Below are positions 48,659 to 57,738 of a stretch of DNA of 64,000 nt, one piece after another (position 1 is the first letter of the stretch; every line of letters begins with the position of its first letter). The position numbers and the translations under genes are program-made. Source of the DNA: Bacillus pumilus (GTDB taxonomy: Bacteria > Bacillota > Bacilli > Bacillales > Bacillaceae); NCBI GenBank assembly GCA_001938995.1, contig MKZN01000011.1, positions 52,325 through 116,324 on the forward strand, read 5' to 3'. Under the pieces are notes generated by a model. It saw only the letters and a list, made by a program, of their open reading frames with translations. It had not been told where the DNA came from and did no database searches.

Positions 48659-49738
48659 CTACCTAAATCGTTCTAATGCCCACTCTATAAATCTATTCAG
48701 ATATACTGCTGTCTCCGCCTTAGTCATGCATGTCTCCGGCTGAAAGGTTTTATCATCGTATAACGGAAAAACATAGCACCCGTCATTAAATTTCTCATCC
48801 ATGATGTTTAAGACTTCTTCTTCATACCATTTCCCAACAATCTTCGGTCGGTCCTTGATATATCTCTCAGTCTTCGCAGTAATTTTCGGCTGATATCCCC
48901 TATCAGAGTATCTGTTATAGAGGTTTATTCTCATTCTCTGTAACGTATAGAAGAACTCTCCCTTCGAAATCGTAATCTCAGGGAAAAACATATCGCTGTA
49001 TTTAGGGCAGTCCGTTTTTGGTACAACTTTCTCTCGTTGTCTATTTTTGATTACAGCTCCTGCTTTGTAGTTATAGTTCACAAAAACAGGGAATCCGTTC
49101 AAATTATGAGAAGTGTATAAATATCCATCAATGATGGTAAAACAATCATCTTTTAATCCTATAGTCCGCTGCAGCGCTTTTTGGACTGACTCATTTGCTT
49201 TTGGACGCACTGATATCCTTCTCAGCTTACGATTTAAACAAACTGCCAACTCATTCAAGCTGTACCTATCATCAAAAACATACTTCTTCTGCATCTCTAA
49301 TTTCTTTGTGGGGTATTTCTCAGAACATGATTTACTTAAAGGGTAGGATTGGCAGCTATTTGATTCATGAGTACCTTCGTGCATATCCACTACGCCAGAC
49401 AGTACTATGCTGACATCTTTCCCGCCAGCAGTAGGATAACCTATATGCACTTTTCCACTTGCCAGCTTAGATGGCTTGGTAGGGACTCCATCAATATAAA
49501 CTGTAACTTTCTCACGGGAATCAGGCTTATATCCTTTTATTGAAAACGATGTTTGCCCCTCACTAGTGGTGAAGTTGAATACATTCCTAGTCTTTCCTGT
49601 CTTAAATTTGTTGTATGTCTTGGGGGACAACAACGTTTCCTCTTTGCCTTGGTCTAAATAGATCGTATCAGCTTCTGTGATTGATCTGAAAAACCAATCA
49701 TGTGGCGATATATCAAGCCATTTCTTACTCTTTTGCAC
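48659..49738 (-). CDS. Tail protein with S-layer-homology-like repeats
   Basis: Encodes 359 residues; GTG start behind AGGGGG. The N-terminal ~130 residues contain a beta module (VTVYIDGVPTKPSKLASGKV). From ~155 on there are three degenerate SLH-like repeat ends: YSLNELAVCLNRKLRRI, FFPEITISKGEFFYTLQRM and TFQPETCMTKAETAVYLNRF, the last preceded by a GKWYEEEVLNIM helix (HWA-like). SLH trimers bind pyruvylated secondary wall polysaccharide. It occupies the distal-tail position between the lysin and a second SLH-like protein, so it probably helps dock the tail to the wall. The repeats are divergent, so the call is moderate. Confidence 0.7.
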   Translation of the reverse strand: MQKSKKWLDISPHDWFFRSITEADTIYLDQGKEETLLSPKTYNKFKTGKTRNVFNFTTSEGQTSFSIKGYKPDSREKVTVYIDGVPTKPSKLASGKVHIGYPTAGGKDVSIVLSGVVDMHEGTHESNSCQSYPLSKSCSEKYPTKKLEMQKKYVFDDRYSLNELAVCLNRKLRRISVRPKANESVQKALQRTIGLKDDCFTIIDGYLYTSHNLNGFPVFVNYNYKAGAVIKNRQREKVVPKTDCPKYSDMFFPEITISKGEFFYTLQRMRINLYNRYSDRGYQPKITAKTERYIKDRPKIVGKWYEEEVLNIMDEKFNDGCYVFPLYDDKTFQPETCMTKAETAVYLNRFIEWALERFR

Positions 49739-49739
49739 C

Positions 49740-50357
49740 TCAATTCCCCCTTAATAGCTTATCAATGTGCTTATATGTCCTTACTAGATAAGTGGTAACC
49801 TGTGCCCTACTGATCCAGACCTCAGGCTGAAAATACTGCACTGGTGTCCCATCATCTTCAAACGATGGAATGAGTCCACGTTGATGCATTTCCTCAATAT
49901 ATTTTTTTGCCCAATGATCATCTATATCCACATAATTGTGTTGCCTTCTGAGATCAAAGTCTTGTTTTCTTATAAGTGCTAGATTGACTGTAACCATGTA
50001 CTTGGTTTCCATCTCAACGGTTTGTAAGTCTACATCTCCATGCACAATCCCCACAAAGATAGACCCTTTTTCATCATAAAATTTGTGCTGCGCTCCCTTA
50101 AACTGCTCCCAATCTGCATACTCATTCTTTGACGAAAACAATAGTTGTATGGTGGTTGTGTAGTATGCTGTCCCTTGACTCACCAAACCTGCTGAGGACT
50201 GCAGGTTAGTGTTCACCTGTGACTTTATAATTGGCGTGGGTGGCTTATATTCTCCTGTGAGCCTAGCCTTGACCCTTACGAACTGAACACCGTTATCATA
50301 AAAAAGTTTTCTTTTGTATACATCATCTTGTGTTTTACCTGGTTTTTGTTGTGACAT
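49740..50357 (-). CDS. Distal tail-like protein with C-terminal SLH motif
   Basis: Encodes 205 residues; ATG behind AGAGGTGA. The first ~130 residues resemble a distal tail or tail-tube-associated fold (GTAYYTTTIQLLFSSKNEYA; ETKYMVTVNLALIRKQDF), and the gene is directly after the tape measure, where Dit is usually found. Residues ~140-200 make one good SLH motif: YVDIDDHWAKKYIEEMHQRG, then YFQPEVWISRAQVTTYLVRT, with ISRAQ in place of the usual ITRAE. It likely sits at the tail tip. Fusion of Dit-like and SLH parts is unusual. Confidence 0.75.
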   Translation of the reverse strand: MSQQKPGKTQDDVYKRKLFYDNGVQFVRVKARLTGEYKPPTPIIKSQVNTNLQSSAGLVSQGTAYYTTTIQLLFSSKNEYADWEQFKGAQHKFYDEKGSIFVGIVHGDVDLQTVEMETKYMVTVNLALIRKQDFDLRRQHNYVDIDDHWAKKYIEEMHQRGLIPSFEDDGTPVQYFQPEVWISRAQVTTYLVRTYKHIDKLLRGN

Positions 50358-50377
50358 TTTTTCTTCACCTCTTATAA

Positions 50378-50414
50378 ATTATAAGAACCCCACCAATATA
50401 ATTGATGAGGTCTT
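50378..50414 (-). promoter_or_regulatory. Hairpin plus TATAAT box after the tape measure gene
   Basis: On the minus strand AAGACCTCATCAA (50414-50402) pairs with TTGGTGGGGTTCTT (50396-50383) with one bulge, and TATAAT (50383-50378) starts at its last base, 21 bases before the ATG at 50357. An attenuator followed by restart is likely. Confidence 0.5.
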
Positions 50415-50418
50415 GTAA

Positions 50419-53400
50419 TTACCCTATCTTGGGGTAGGACCAAGGGGCAGAATTAATTTGATTTCTAAGAGATGCGGTACGTCCCTCAACAATTCCTTTT
50501 CCAATCTGACTGCCTATCTGAGCAAGTTGTTTACTTCCTGTCTTATCTGTAACATTCGGGAGAACGATATTTACATAAGCATCGCCTTGCTGCAATGTCA
50601 TACTTGAATGTGTGCCTTTTTTAGCCATGTAATCGTACTGCGACATCACGGCAATTCCTTCTGGTAAGTTGAACGTTCCGCCCATCTGTGACTTCAATTC
50701 TTGATGTATACCTAATTGCGCCTGCAGTGACTGTTTTGTTAGGTCCCTAATATCCTTCATGATTGTTTCAAACTCAGATGAACCCTTCGCATAACGTCCG
50801 CTATCCTTTAGAGCAACCCGCTCCGATAACTGTCGATCAATGATGTTTTTACGGTCCTGTAGTTCTCCAATACGTAAATCCCTAGCAAGAGGACTATCAT
50901 CATTGACTCCTGGACCCAAATTAACTCTTTCTTGCAGATATTTAATTTCCACATCGTCCATGTTATTACTGAAGTTGTTTCTCCAGGCAGTCAGTCTCTG
51001 CAACCGAAGATTTTTCACTTCCATCTTAGCCCCAGCTATTTGCTGCTCTAGTGCAAGGATTGCATCAGTTAAAGTGTTATCAGGATCCGCCAAACTTTGT
51101 GCTCTCAGTGCGCCTAACCTCGATTCCATTTCACTAATCATGTTAGCTGAAGTCCCTAACTGATAATCGATATACTTTGGACTTTCTGTGTTCATTGTTA
51201 GGCCTGCCAAAGTATCTTGTAACTGTTTACGTGCTGAGGATCTAGAAAACTCTTTTTGCGTGTTTGTGATGTAAAAGTCAGTTCGTATTCTCTGCGCCTC
51301 GACCGCTTTTTCTCTGTCTTGGACTTCGTACTCTTCTCGAAGTTTTTTCTCTTTGTCCTTGTTGTTTTCTACAGATTCCCTCAACTTCTTGTATTCTTTT
51401 GTTTCTGTCTTTTCACCGGTAGCAGGATCGATTGTGTATTGCCCGCCTGCCTTTTCTAGAAGCGCCAATTCTTTTTCTCTTTCTTGGATAAATGTACGTA
51501 AGTCAGCAATTTCTTTCTTGTACGCTTCCCTCTCTTGTGCAATGGCTTGGAGTCTAAACTTCATGTAAGTTTCAGAGTCAGATTTCACTCCATTTAAGAG
51601 AGAATTCAAGAGATTGAGCTGCCCATCTCTGGAAGCAGAACTCTTACTGTCATCTATCCTAGTTTTCAAGTCTTCATAGGAGAAATAATCGTATTCCCCC
51701 TCTTCAATCATATTGTTCTCCCAGGCTTTTCTCGCTCTTTCAGCCTGAGCACGTCTCATGTTTTGTTCAGATTCAGAGATGGCGAATTTCTTATATTCTT
51801 CTATGAAATTCTCCTTTTCCATGTCCTGCAAGTCCGTAAACTTTCCTGAATCTTGTAGGTACTTGTTTGCTAAATCCTCATAGGTTGCTTTGGTGTATGT
51901 CCCACCATTGGCTTCTTTTGCTCTTTTAGAGTTTTCTGATTTTAAAGCAGCGGAAGCATCATTTGTTCCATACTCCTTTTGCATCCATTTAGCCATTTCA
52001 TCTTGAAAGCTTTTTACATCATTTACACCAACTTTAGCGTTTCCTGCTGTAAAAGCATCAATAACCGTATTCCATAGGAGGCCTCCACCTCTAGCAAGAG
52101 CTGCAGTAAAGTTGCCACTATTCATATCTCCCTGCAGCTTTGCCCAAGCCTCTCCACTATCATTATTGACAGTCCTGAAATCCCTAATCTTTTCTTGCTT
52201 CTCAGTCAAAGCAAGTGTTTCAGCATTGCTTGATAGCACATCTCCCACTGCTACAGCCAGTGCCATTTGTTTTGCAACGCCTCCGATATTTTTAGCAAGC
52301 CCAATCATGGCATTACCTGCACCACGTGCCCGTTGTGGAATGGAATCTACCATGTTTAAGAATCCTTGCATCCTGCCTTTGGTGGCATTTTCAGCTTCGC
52401 TTGCTACGCTTCTGACTGCCCTACCAAGATCACGGTAAGCCTCAGATCCTCTTCTTGACTCATTGTGAGCTTCGCGATTCTTCTTCTCGAAATTATCTAA
52501 GGCTTTATTTAGATCATCTACATTTCCAATCGCCTTACCTACAGACATGTAATCAGTATCTAAGTAAGTCTTGAAATCAGCTCTTTTGCTCTCACTCATA
52601 CTACCTAATCGGTTAGCAGTACCTCTATGATTGTCGTCTAGTTGGTTAAACTTATCTTTATCCGACAAGCTGGAGGTTAGCTGATCTGCAAATTCCTTTG
52701 TAAATGCACTTTGAACAACCCTGTCCTGCATGATATTCCTTGCACTATATGCAGCCCGTGCGTGCATGTCCTCCGCAGACACGCCCTGCCCCTTCTCTCT
52801 TCGATATCCCCTCGATTCATCCATTACACTAAACAGATCAGGTAAATTATTCACTTTCCCATTCCTGTCTGAGATGTACTGCCTGATTTCTCTCCTACGG
52901 TCATTGTCTAAATTAGATAGCTCCGTAAAATAGCCCTTCAATGTGTCATTTTTCATCGCAGCATTATAAAACTTCTGATCCCCAAGCCTTCCACGTAGCT
53001 CTCGGCTATCACCTAGTACGTGGTTATTTAAAAAGTCTTTTCCTCCATACACCTGCCTGCCGGTCAGTGTATTTCCTCCAAAATACCTTTGTGCCATTTG
53101 CGCGTTGGCGTAATGTTCATCATAATTACTGGCTTTCCCAACCTTTTTCACACCATAAAGCGCGCCGAATCCAATCAGAGCGTTGGCTAAAATCCCTGTT
53201 AGCTGCGCAAAAAGTTCAGAGTTATTCTCTATGCCTTGTGCAAGGTTTGTGATGATCTTGGCAAGGTTCTGTAATTCTGGGTTCAGTTCCTCTAAAACAG
53301 AAACTAGACTGTTTTGAACTGATACTCCTGCACGCTCTAAAGTAATTGTAGGGGCGTTCATAGTAGTGGCTAACATCTCTTGAAGCCTGCTCGGATCCTT

Positions 53401-55761
53401 TTGCCACTCATCTACTTCTTGTTTAATTCTCCAGTAGGATAAGCCCCCACCGCTTGAATCGATTCCAGCCTTATTCATGCCATCTAAAAATGACATCAGT
53501 TTAGGGTATTGATACCCTCCACCTTCGCCATAAAGAATGGATTGAATTTCATCTTCACCCATGTACTTACTTTTAGCTACACGGGAAGTATCAGCTAAGA
53601 TATCAACTAGTCCACGGCGAACCTTCAACCCCATATCATTTTCTTCAAATACTTTAATCCCATAGGATTCAAGTTTATTGGTGACAGAAGGGAGTGTGAC
53701 CCTAGCTGCAATTGTCTTCATTGCGTTACCGATGTTTTCCCCTGATTGTCCAGAAGTTTGAATGGCCAGAGCGTTCAGTGCAACTGCATCAGGTGCACTT
53801 ACCTTTGCGGAATGTAGTGCAGATCCTGATCTAGTCAAGGCTTTCATAACTTCATCTGAGGTTGACTTTGTTAACTGTGTAGCCACTCCAAAAGCATTAA
53901 CAACCCCATCCAATTCCCATACCGATAATTTAAACTGAGCCATGATTGCCTCTAGTCCTGGAGCAATAACCTCTACTAGATTTGACTCGTTATCTAAACG
54001 GTATATCTTAGATGCCTGGTCAGTGAAGTGCATCGCAGAGGCTTTATCTTCTGTAAGACGTGAAGCTACTGCTGCCACCTGATTCATTTCACCATAACTG
54101 ACCGCATACAGATTGGACATCTTGTGTAAGTCTGGTGTCATCTTATTGATATCACTATTCACCTTGCTCCAATCAGTCCTATTGTTTTCATCTTTGTACT
54201 CCGGCTTAAGCGCATAGTTCTGCATGATCTTTAACTGCTCTAATTGAGAGGCTTTAAATTGCTCAACCGCTTCATACACCTGCATTAATGGTACCCCGAC
54301 CATCGATCCAGCTACTACATGCCTCACGGTATTAGTTACAGCCCCTTCAATTCCATGCCCATTAAAGTAATTATCTCTCCTAGAGTAGGGGTCGTTACCT
54401 ACAATTCCAGCACTATCTTTCCTTTGAGCGTTGTTGTTGTTTATGACTGTGTTGTTATAGACATTACCGCCACCTGCTCCGTAGGACGCGGCACCTTTCA
54501 GTTTACCGTTACGGTTTAATGCCTTGGCATTCGTTTGTGCTGCGTTAATTTCTCCCCTTAATGAGCTAAACTGCATGTCAACAGATTCCCTAATCTTCTT
54601 AATGATGTCGTTATTTAATTTACCTAATTCTTGGATTAGATAGTGCTTGACACTTGAATTAGGGTGCATCTCAAACTCGCGAACCGATTGTCTGAGGCTT
54701 TTCATGGTCCCAGAAATGCCAGCTGTTACCTTGTTGTTAATAGTCCGCTCAAGAGAGGAAAACTGTCGTTGAAGCTCGTATGCTTTAGCAGATCCCGTAT
54801 CTATTGTTTTTAAAGTTTTAGTCAGTTCTTGTGGGTTAGTATTTAAACTATCAGCTATATGTCTTTGCAAGCGTTTGGATAAAGATTTCATTGGGACCTC
54901 AACAGTCCTCGGATCAATTGTATTCATCCCTAACCTTATGTTCTTAGCGTATCCTTCAATCAATGAATCGATCTTTCTAGTCGTTGTTTTGAGTTCAGTA
55001 CTCACCTTGTTCTCACTAGCTGGCAACTTACCTACATCCACATGCACGGCTTCTCTAATTCTGTTTTTGATTTGCTTTATTAATGGCTCAAATTCTTTTG
55101 ATGTGAATTTAAGTGAAAGACCCTCTGTATCTACAGAAGGGTTAAGGATGATAGGATTTAACTGTTTTCGAATATCGGACAGTATGTGCTTAACTGTGTC
55201 CTTTGATATATCTAAATCCAGCCCTGATAAATTTTCAGGACTTACTGATCCACTGACACCTTTAATTGAATCAGTTAAATTTTTCGTTTGTAGCTTTACA
55301 AGCCTAGCAATTTCTTTATTCAATGCGTTGAACTCATCCTTGCCAATAGGAATGGTCCCTGTATTGTAGTTAGGGTCTAGTTGGATATTAATGTTCCCTA
55401 CTTGTTTTAAAATGGCCCTATTCAGCTCAGCATCAACTCGCGCAAACAGGTGCCTCACTGTATCTTTTTTCACTTCTAAAGGGGCATTTCCAACCATACT
55501 CATTGCTATTCCATTCACTTTTAACGCAGCATCTATCTCCTGCTGGATAGATTCTCTTAAATTTCGTCCATTATTTCCTGCCGTTTGTGTTTGCAATCCC
55601 AATAAAGAGGTTTTAGCCGAATTAATTCTTTGTTCAAGCGAACCAAACTTATGATCCAAGCCCTCCATTGCCGATCCAAAGGCTTGGATATTCTTTATGG
55701 ACTGCTCAAACCCTAACAATATTTCCGCCGACAGTCCCATACCTTTTCCTTCTTCAGACAC
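50419..55761 (-). CDS. Tape measure protein
   Basis: Encodes 1780 residues; GTG start at 55761 (a further ATG with AAGGA, 21 bases in, is an alternative). Largest gene in the window. Residues ~1-430 are coiled coil. The middle ~560-770 has the PhageMin_Tail type domain (VVNAFGVATQLTKSTSDEVM; MKALTRSGSALHSAKVSAPD), then a hydrophobic stretch near 860 (LTGILANALIGFGALYGVKK). The rest is charged coiled coil, ending NINSAPWSYPKIG-like. The protein fixes tail length; by the usual rule of about 0.15 nm per residue it predicts a tail of roughly 270 nm. It directly follows the frameshifted chaperone genes. Confidence 0.93.
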   Translation of the reverse strand: MSEEGKGMGLSAEILLGFEQSIKNIQAFGSAMEGLDHKFGSLEQRINSAKTSLLGLQTQTAGNNGRNLRESIQQEIDAALKVNGIAMSMVGNAPLEVKKDTVRHLFARVDAELNRAILKQVGNINIQLDPNYNTGTIPIGKDEFNALNKEIARLVKLQTKNLTDSIKGVSGSVSPENLSGLDLDISKDTVKHILSDIRKQLNPIILNPSVDTEGLSLKFTSKEFEPLIKQIKNRIREAVHVDVGKLPASENKVSTELKTTTRKIDSLIEGYAKNIRLGMNTIDPRTVEVPMKSLSKRLQRHIADSLNTNPQELTKTLKTIDTGSAKAYELQRQFSSLERTINNKVTAGISGTMKSLRQSVREFEMHPNSSVKHYLIQELGKLNNDIIKKIRESVDMQFSSLRGEINAAQTNAKALNRNGKLKGAASYGAGGGNVYNNTVINNNNAQRKDSAGIVGNDPYSRRDNYFNGHGIEGAVTNTVRHVVAGSMVGVPLMQVYEAVEQFKASQLEQLKIMQNYALKPEYKDENNRTDWSKVNSDINKMTPDLHKMSNLYAVSYGEMNQVAAVASRLTEDKASAMHFTDQASKIYRLDNESNLVEVIAPGLEAIMAQFKLSVWELDGVVNAFGVATQLTKSTSDEVMKALTRSGSALHSAKVSAPDAVALNALAIQTSGQSGENIGNAMKTIAARVTLPSVTNKLESYGIKVFEENDMGLKVRRGLVDILADTSRVAKSKYMGEDEIQSILYGEGGGYQYPKLMSFLDGMNKAGIDSSGGGLSYWRIKQEVDEWQKDPSRLQEMLATTMNAPTITLERAGVSVQNSLVSVLEELNPELQNLAKIITNLAQGIENNSELFAQLTGILANALIGFGALYGVKKVGKASNYDEHYANAQMAQRYFGGNTLTGRQVYGGKDFLNNHVLGDSRELRGRLGDQKFYNAAMKNDTLKGYFTELSNLDNDRRREIRQYISDRNGKVNNLPDLFSVMDESRGYRREKGQGVSAEDMHARAAYSARNIMQDRVVQSAFTKEFADQLTSSLSDKDKFNQLDDNHRGTANRLGSMSESKRADFKTYLDTDYMSVGKAIGNVDDLNKALDNFEKKNREAHNESRRGSEAYRDLGRAVRSVASEAENATKGRMQGFLNMVDSIPQRARGAGNAMIGLAKNIGGVAKQMALAVAVGDVLSSNAETLALTEKQEKIRDFRTVNNDSGEAWAKLQGDMNSGNFTAALARGGGLLWNTVIDAFTAGNAKVGVNDVKSFQDEMAKWMQKEYGTNDASAALKSENSKRAKEANGGTYTKATYEDLANKYLQDSGKFTDLQDMEKENFIEEYKKFAISESEQNMRRAQAERARKAWENNMIEEGEYDYFSYEDLKTRIDDSKSSASRDGQLNLLNSLLNGVKSDSETYMKFRLQAIAQEREAYKKEIADLRTFIQEREKELALLEKAGGQYTIDPATGEKTETKEYKKLRESVENNKDKEKKLREEYEVQDREKAVEAQRIRTDFYITNTQKEFSRSSARKQLQDTLAGLTMNTESPKYIDYQLGTSANMISEMESRLGALRAQSLADPDNTLTDAILALEQQIAGAKMEVKNLRLQRLTAWRNNFSNNMDDVEIKYLQERVNLGPGVNDDSPLARDLRIGELQDRKNIIDRQLSERVALKDSGRYAKGSSEFETIMKDIRDLTKQSLQAQLGIHQELKSQMGGTFNLPEGIAVMSQYDYMAKKGTHSSMTLQQGDAYVNIVLPNVTDKTGSKQLAQIGSQIGKGIVEGRTASLRNQINSAPWSYPKIG

Positions 55762-55770
55762 CTATATCAC

Positions 55771-56540
55771 CTACCCCAGCACTTGTGCTAAAAAATCAAG
55801 TCCTTCTTCGTCTAACTCTTCATACTCTCCGTCACCAATTTCCTCATCTTTGCTACTATTGCTCTCTACTTCTCCCGCTCCGCCGAAAAGACCACTATAC
55901 GCCGCGCTGTGTACTTTAATCGTAAACTCTCTTTGCTTTCTGCACTTCTTCAAGTATAGGGTTAATTGAGGAAGAGTTAATTCCCACACATGCTCCTTAC
56001 GCAAATTACAGTAATGAGCTAGGTCAAAAAATATTTGCGCCCAATCAACTTCAGCACTATTTGCGTCATAGTCCTCTTCCTCCTTTTTGTTATTTATAGT
56101 GACTTTTTTAAGCCGTTTAGCCCCAGCATAATATCAATAATTTTTTTGGCAGTGTCTATGTCTACAAATCTCTCCAGATGCTGCACTGTAACCTCAGGAT
56201 AGTAGGGCTTAAATGCCATGTGAAGCGTCTCTAACAGCTCATCATATGTGTCTTCTCCTGCCTCATTTTTAATCATGTTACCTAAAATAACTGCGGTATC
56301 GATTGTGTTTAATTTGCCCATCAAGCTGTGAGCATCTTTAAGCCCTAATGGAGGGATTTTATACTGTTTCCCATCACGCAAGTTAATTGTTTCATCTTCC
56401 TCAAAAAACACTCTGAGCTGTTCCTCAGACTCCTCTTTTGTCAGCGGTCGTTCATCTGGTGCCTGTACCTTTTCAATAGCTTCAGCTTCTGCATCTTCTT
56501 TAATTTCTGAGTTTGTAGGTATCTCTAAGTCTCTAGTCAC
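55771..56540 (-). CDS. Tail assembly chaperone fusion (gpGT-like) by -1 frameshift
   Basis: Reading gpG to the A AAA AAG heptamer and slipping back one base continues in frame VTINNKKEEEDYDANSAEVD, WAQIFFDLAHYCNLRKEHVW and on to the stop at 55771, giving about 256 residues. The extension has no good independent start with a ribosome site; its internal ATG-less frame opens before the gpG stop. This is the conserved mechanism in lambda-like and many siphophage tails, where a small fraction of product has the T domain that recruits the tube protein. The T part ends ten bases before the tape measure start. Confidence 0.8.
56094..56540 (-). CDS. Tail assembly chaperone (gpG-like)
   Basis: Encodes 148 residues; GTG start after GGGGGA. 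Acidic N-terminus (NSEIKEDAEAEAIEKV), then a compact helical domain (YKIPPLGLKDAHSLMGKLNT ... IDTAKKIIDIMLGLNGLKKSL). It lies between the major tail protein and the tape measure, the standard position. It coats the tape measure before tube polymerisation. Its 3' end carries the slippery site (56103-56109) that yields the extended GT product. Confidence 0.85.
   Translation of the reverse strand: MTRDLEIPTNSEIKEDAEAEAIEKVQAPDERPLTKEESEEQLRVFFEEDETINLRDGKQYKIPPLGLKDAHSLMGKLNTIDTAVILGNMIKNEAGEDTYDELLETLHMAFKPYYPEVTVQHLERFVDIDTAKKIIDIMLGLNGLKKSL
56103..56109 (-). other. Programmed -1 ribosomal frameshift heptamer
   Basis: Minus strand reads A AAA AAG in the phase required (TTA AAA AAG in the zero frame), two codons before the gpG stop TAA at 56094-56096. 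An AAAAAGGAGGA sequence follows about 15 bases later. For an elongating ribosome an internal SD lies downstream rather than upstream, so the stimulator, if any, is not obvious. Confidence 0.8.
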
Positions 56541-56589
56541 TGTTATTGTCCCCCTAAAATTATAATCTGATTTATTTAACTCTAATTTC

Positions 56590-56647
56590 AGTATAGGTAG
56601 AGGCTTTTAATCTCTATCATAAAAAAGAAACCCCTATAAGGGGTTTC
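56590..56647 (-). terminator. Terminator after the major tail protein, then TATACT box
   Basis: GAAACCCC (minus strand 56647-56640) pairs with GGGGTTTC (56634-56627), followed by TTTTTT, five bases after the tail-tube stop. TATACT (56595-56590) lies further on before the chaperone start. A terminator here lets the tube protein be made in excess. Confidence 0.85.
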
Positions 56648-56651
56648 AGTG

Positions 56652-57737
56652 TTAACAGTCTACAGCTGCGCCTTCCATGCCATATCGTTTGATCGTGCCT
56701 AGTCTGTTGTCAGATCGTTCAGGATCCAAGACTGTGAGTGTTACACTGTGGGTAGCTGCTGTTTGTCTGGCAGCATCTAAAGTAACGTTTGATTTTACGC
56801 GACATTGGAAGAGTTCGATCTGTACCCCTTGTACTGTGCCGTCCTTTTGCTCAAAGTGTCCATCATGGACGACATGTACAGTGAGTGGAAAGTCTTTGCT
56901 ACCAAGATCGAGTACATCAACAACTTCCGGTCTTTTGTAGTTGACGTAAACTTGCTCACCATCCAGGTACTTGTTAAAGGTGATTTGTGCTGAATCTGGA
57001 TCAATGCTGTACTCCCCTTCTTTTGGGTTTCCGGTTACCTTTTTCAGTAACTTGTTTTCTTTAACCAGTCGTACAGAGACATGCTCTGTTTTTCCTGTAG
57101 TGTTTCCTAAAGATCCACCAAATAACTGGTTTTTTAGTTGAATTTGATTTCCATTGATGTCGTGCTTCTCTTCAAGGACCCATAAGAAGCCATCAGGATC
57201 AATTGAAGATGACGCAACAGGATAATACACCACTACTGAATCCCCTTCATTTACGCCAGAGGTAATGGTAATCGTCCGACCGCTTACTTTAAAAGCATCA
57301 TCTTGAAGCATTACGCCGCTAGAGCTGTTAAGTACTTGAATTTTAGGCGCTGTCCCACCAGTTAAGATGTTATTGCTCACATTGATTTCTGTATTGCCGT
57401 CTTGGTCTGGGGCAGGGGCAGCAATTGATTCATTGCGCATTTCGTATGGTACGCCAGAAGCGCCTTCTTTCAGTTTTGACCCTAGCGCTAACCTCAACAT
57501 GTTTAGATCAAATTTTGCATCTTCTCCTGTGACATCGATGACTTTTTTACGCAAAAGAGTATCAATCGGTACTGCTGTGTCTCCTCCCTCGATATCCTGC
57601 ATGTCTATTTGAATATCAAGTCGCATGTTCATCATGTGCCCTAATGTGAATAGCTCATCACAGTGCGGGATTTTGACCATCATTTTACCAGAACCCTTAA
57701 TGATCATCTTTCTGTTTTTCGTTTTGAACTTGTCCAT
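56652..57737 (-). CDS. Major tail (tube) protein
   Basis: Encodes 361 residues from ATG 57737 (MDKFKTKNRK), behind AGGAGGG; the longer open frame to 57794 overlaps the upstream gene without a site. Beta-rich, with residues KMMVKIPHCDELFTLGHMMN at the start and repeated strand motifs (VSGRTITITSGVNEGDSVVV; YSIDPDSAQITFNKYLDGEQ) suggesting inserted Ig-like modules. The end has VQIELFQCRVKSNVTLDAAR. Its position between terminator-like and chaperone genes, and its own strong downstream terminator, support the tube call. Absence of a sheath gene supports Siphoviridae-type morphology. Confidence 0.8.
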   Translation of the reverse strand: MDKFKTKNRKMIIKGSGKMMVKIPHCDELFTLGHMMNMRLDIQIDMQDIEGGDTAVPIDTLLRKKVIDVTGEDAKFDLNMLRLALGSKLKEGASGVPYEMRNESIAAPAPDQDGNTEINVSNNILTGGTAPKIQVLNSSSGVMLQDDAFKVSGRTITITSGVNEGDSVVVYYPVASSSIDPDGFLWVLEEKHDINGNQIQLKNQLFGGSLGNTTGKTEHVSVRLVKENKLLKKVTGNPKEGEYSIDPDSAQITFNKYLDGEQVYVNYKRPEVVDVLDLGSKDFPLTVHVVHDGHFEQKDGTVQGVQIELFQCRVKSNVTLDAARQTAATHSVTLTVLDPERSDNRLGTIKRYGMEGAAVDC

Positions 57738-57738
57738 C

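Noticed and set aside
54875..55369. 164-codon plus-strand open frame inside the tape measure gene
   Set aside because: Antisense shadow of a coiled-coil coding region; no ribosome site or neighbouring rightward gene.
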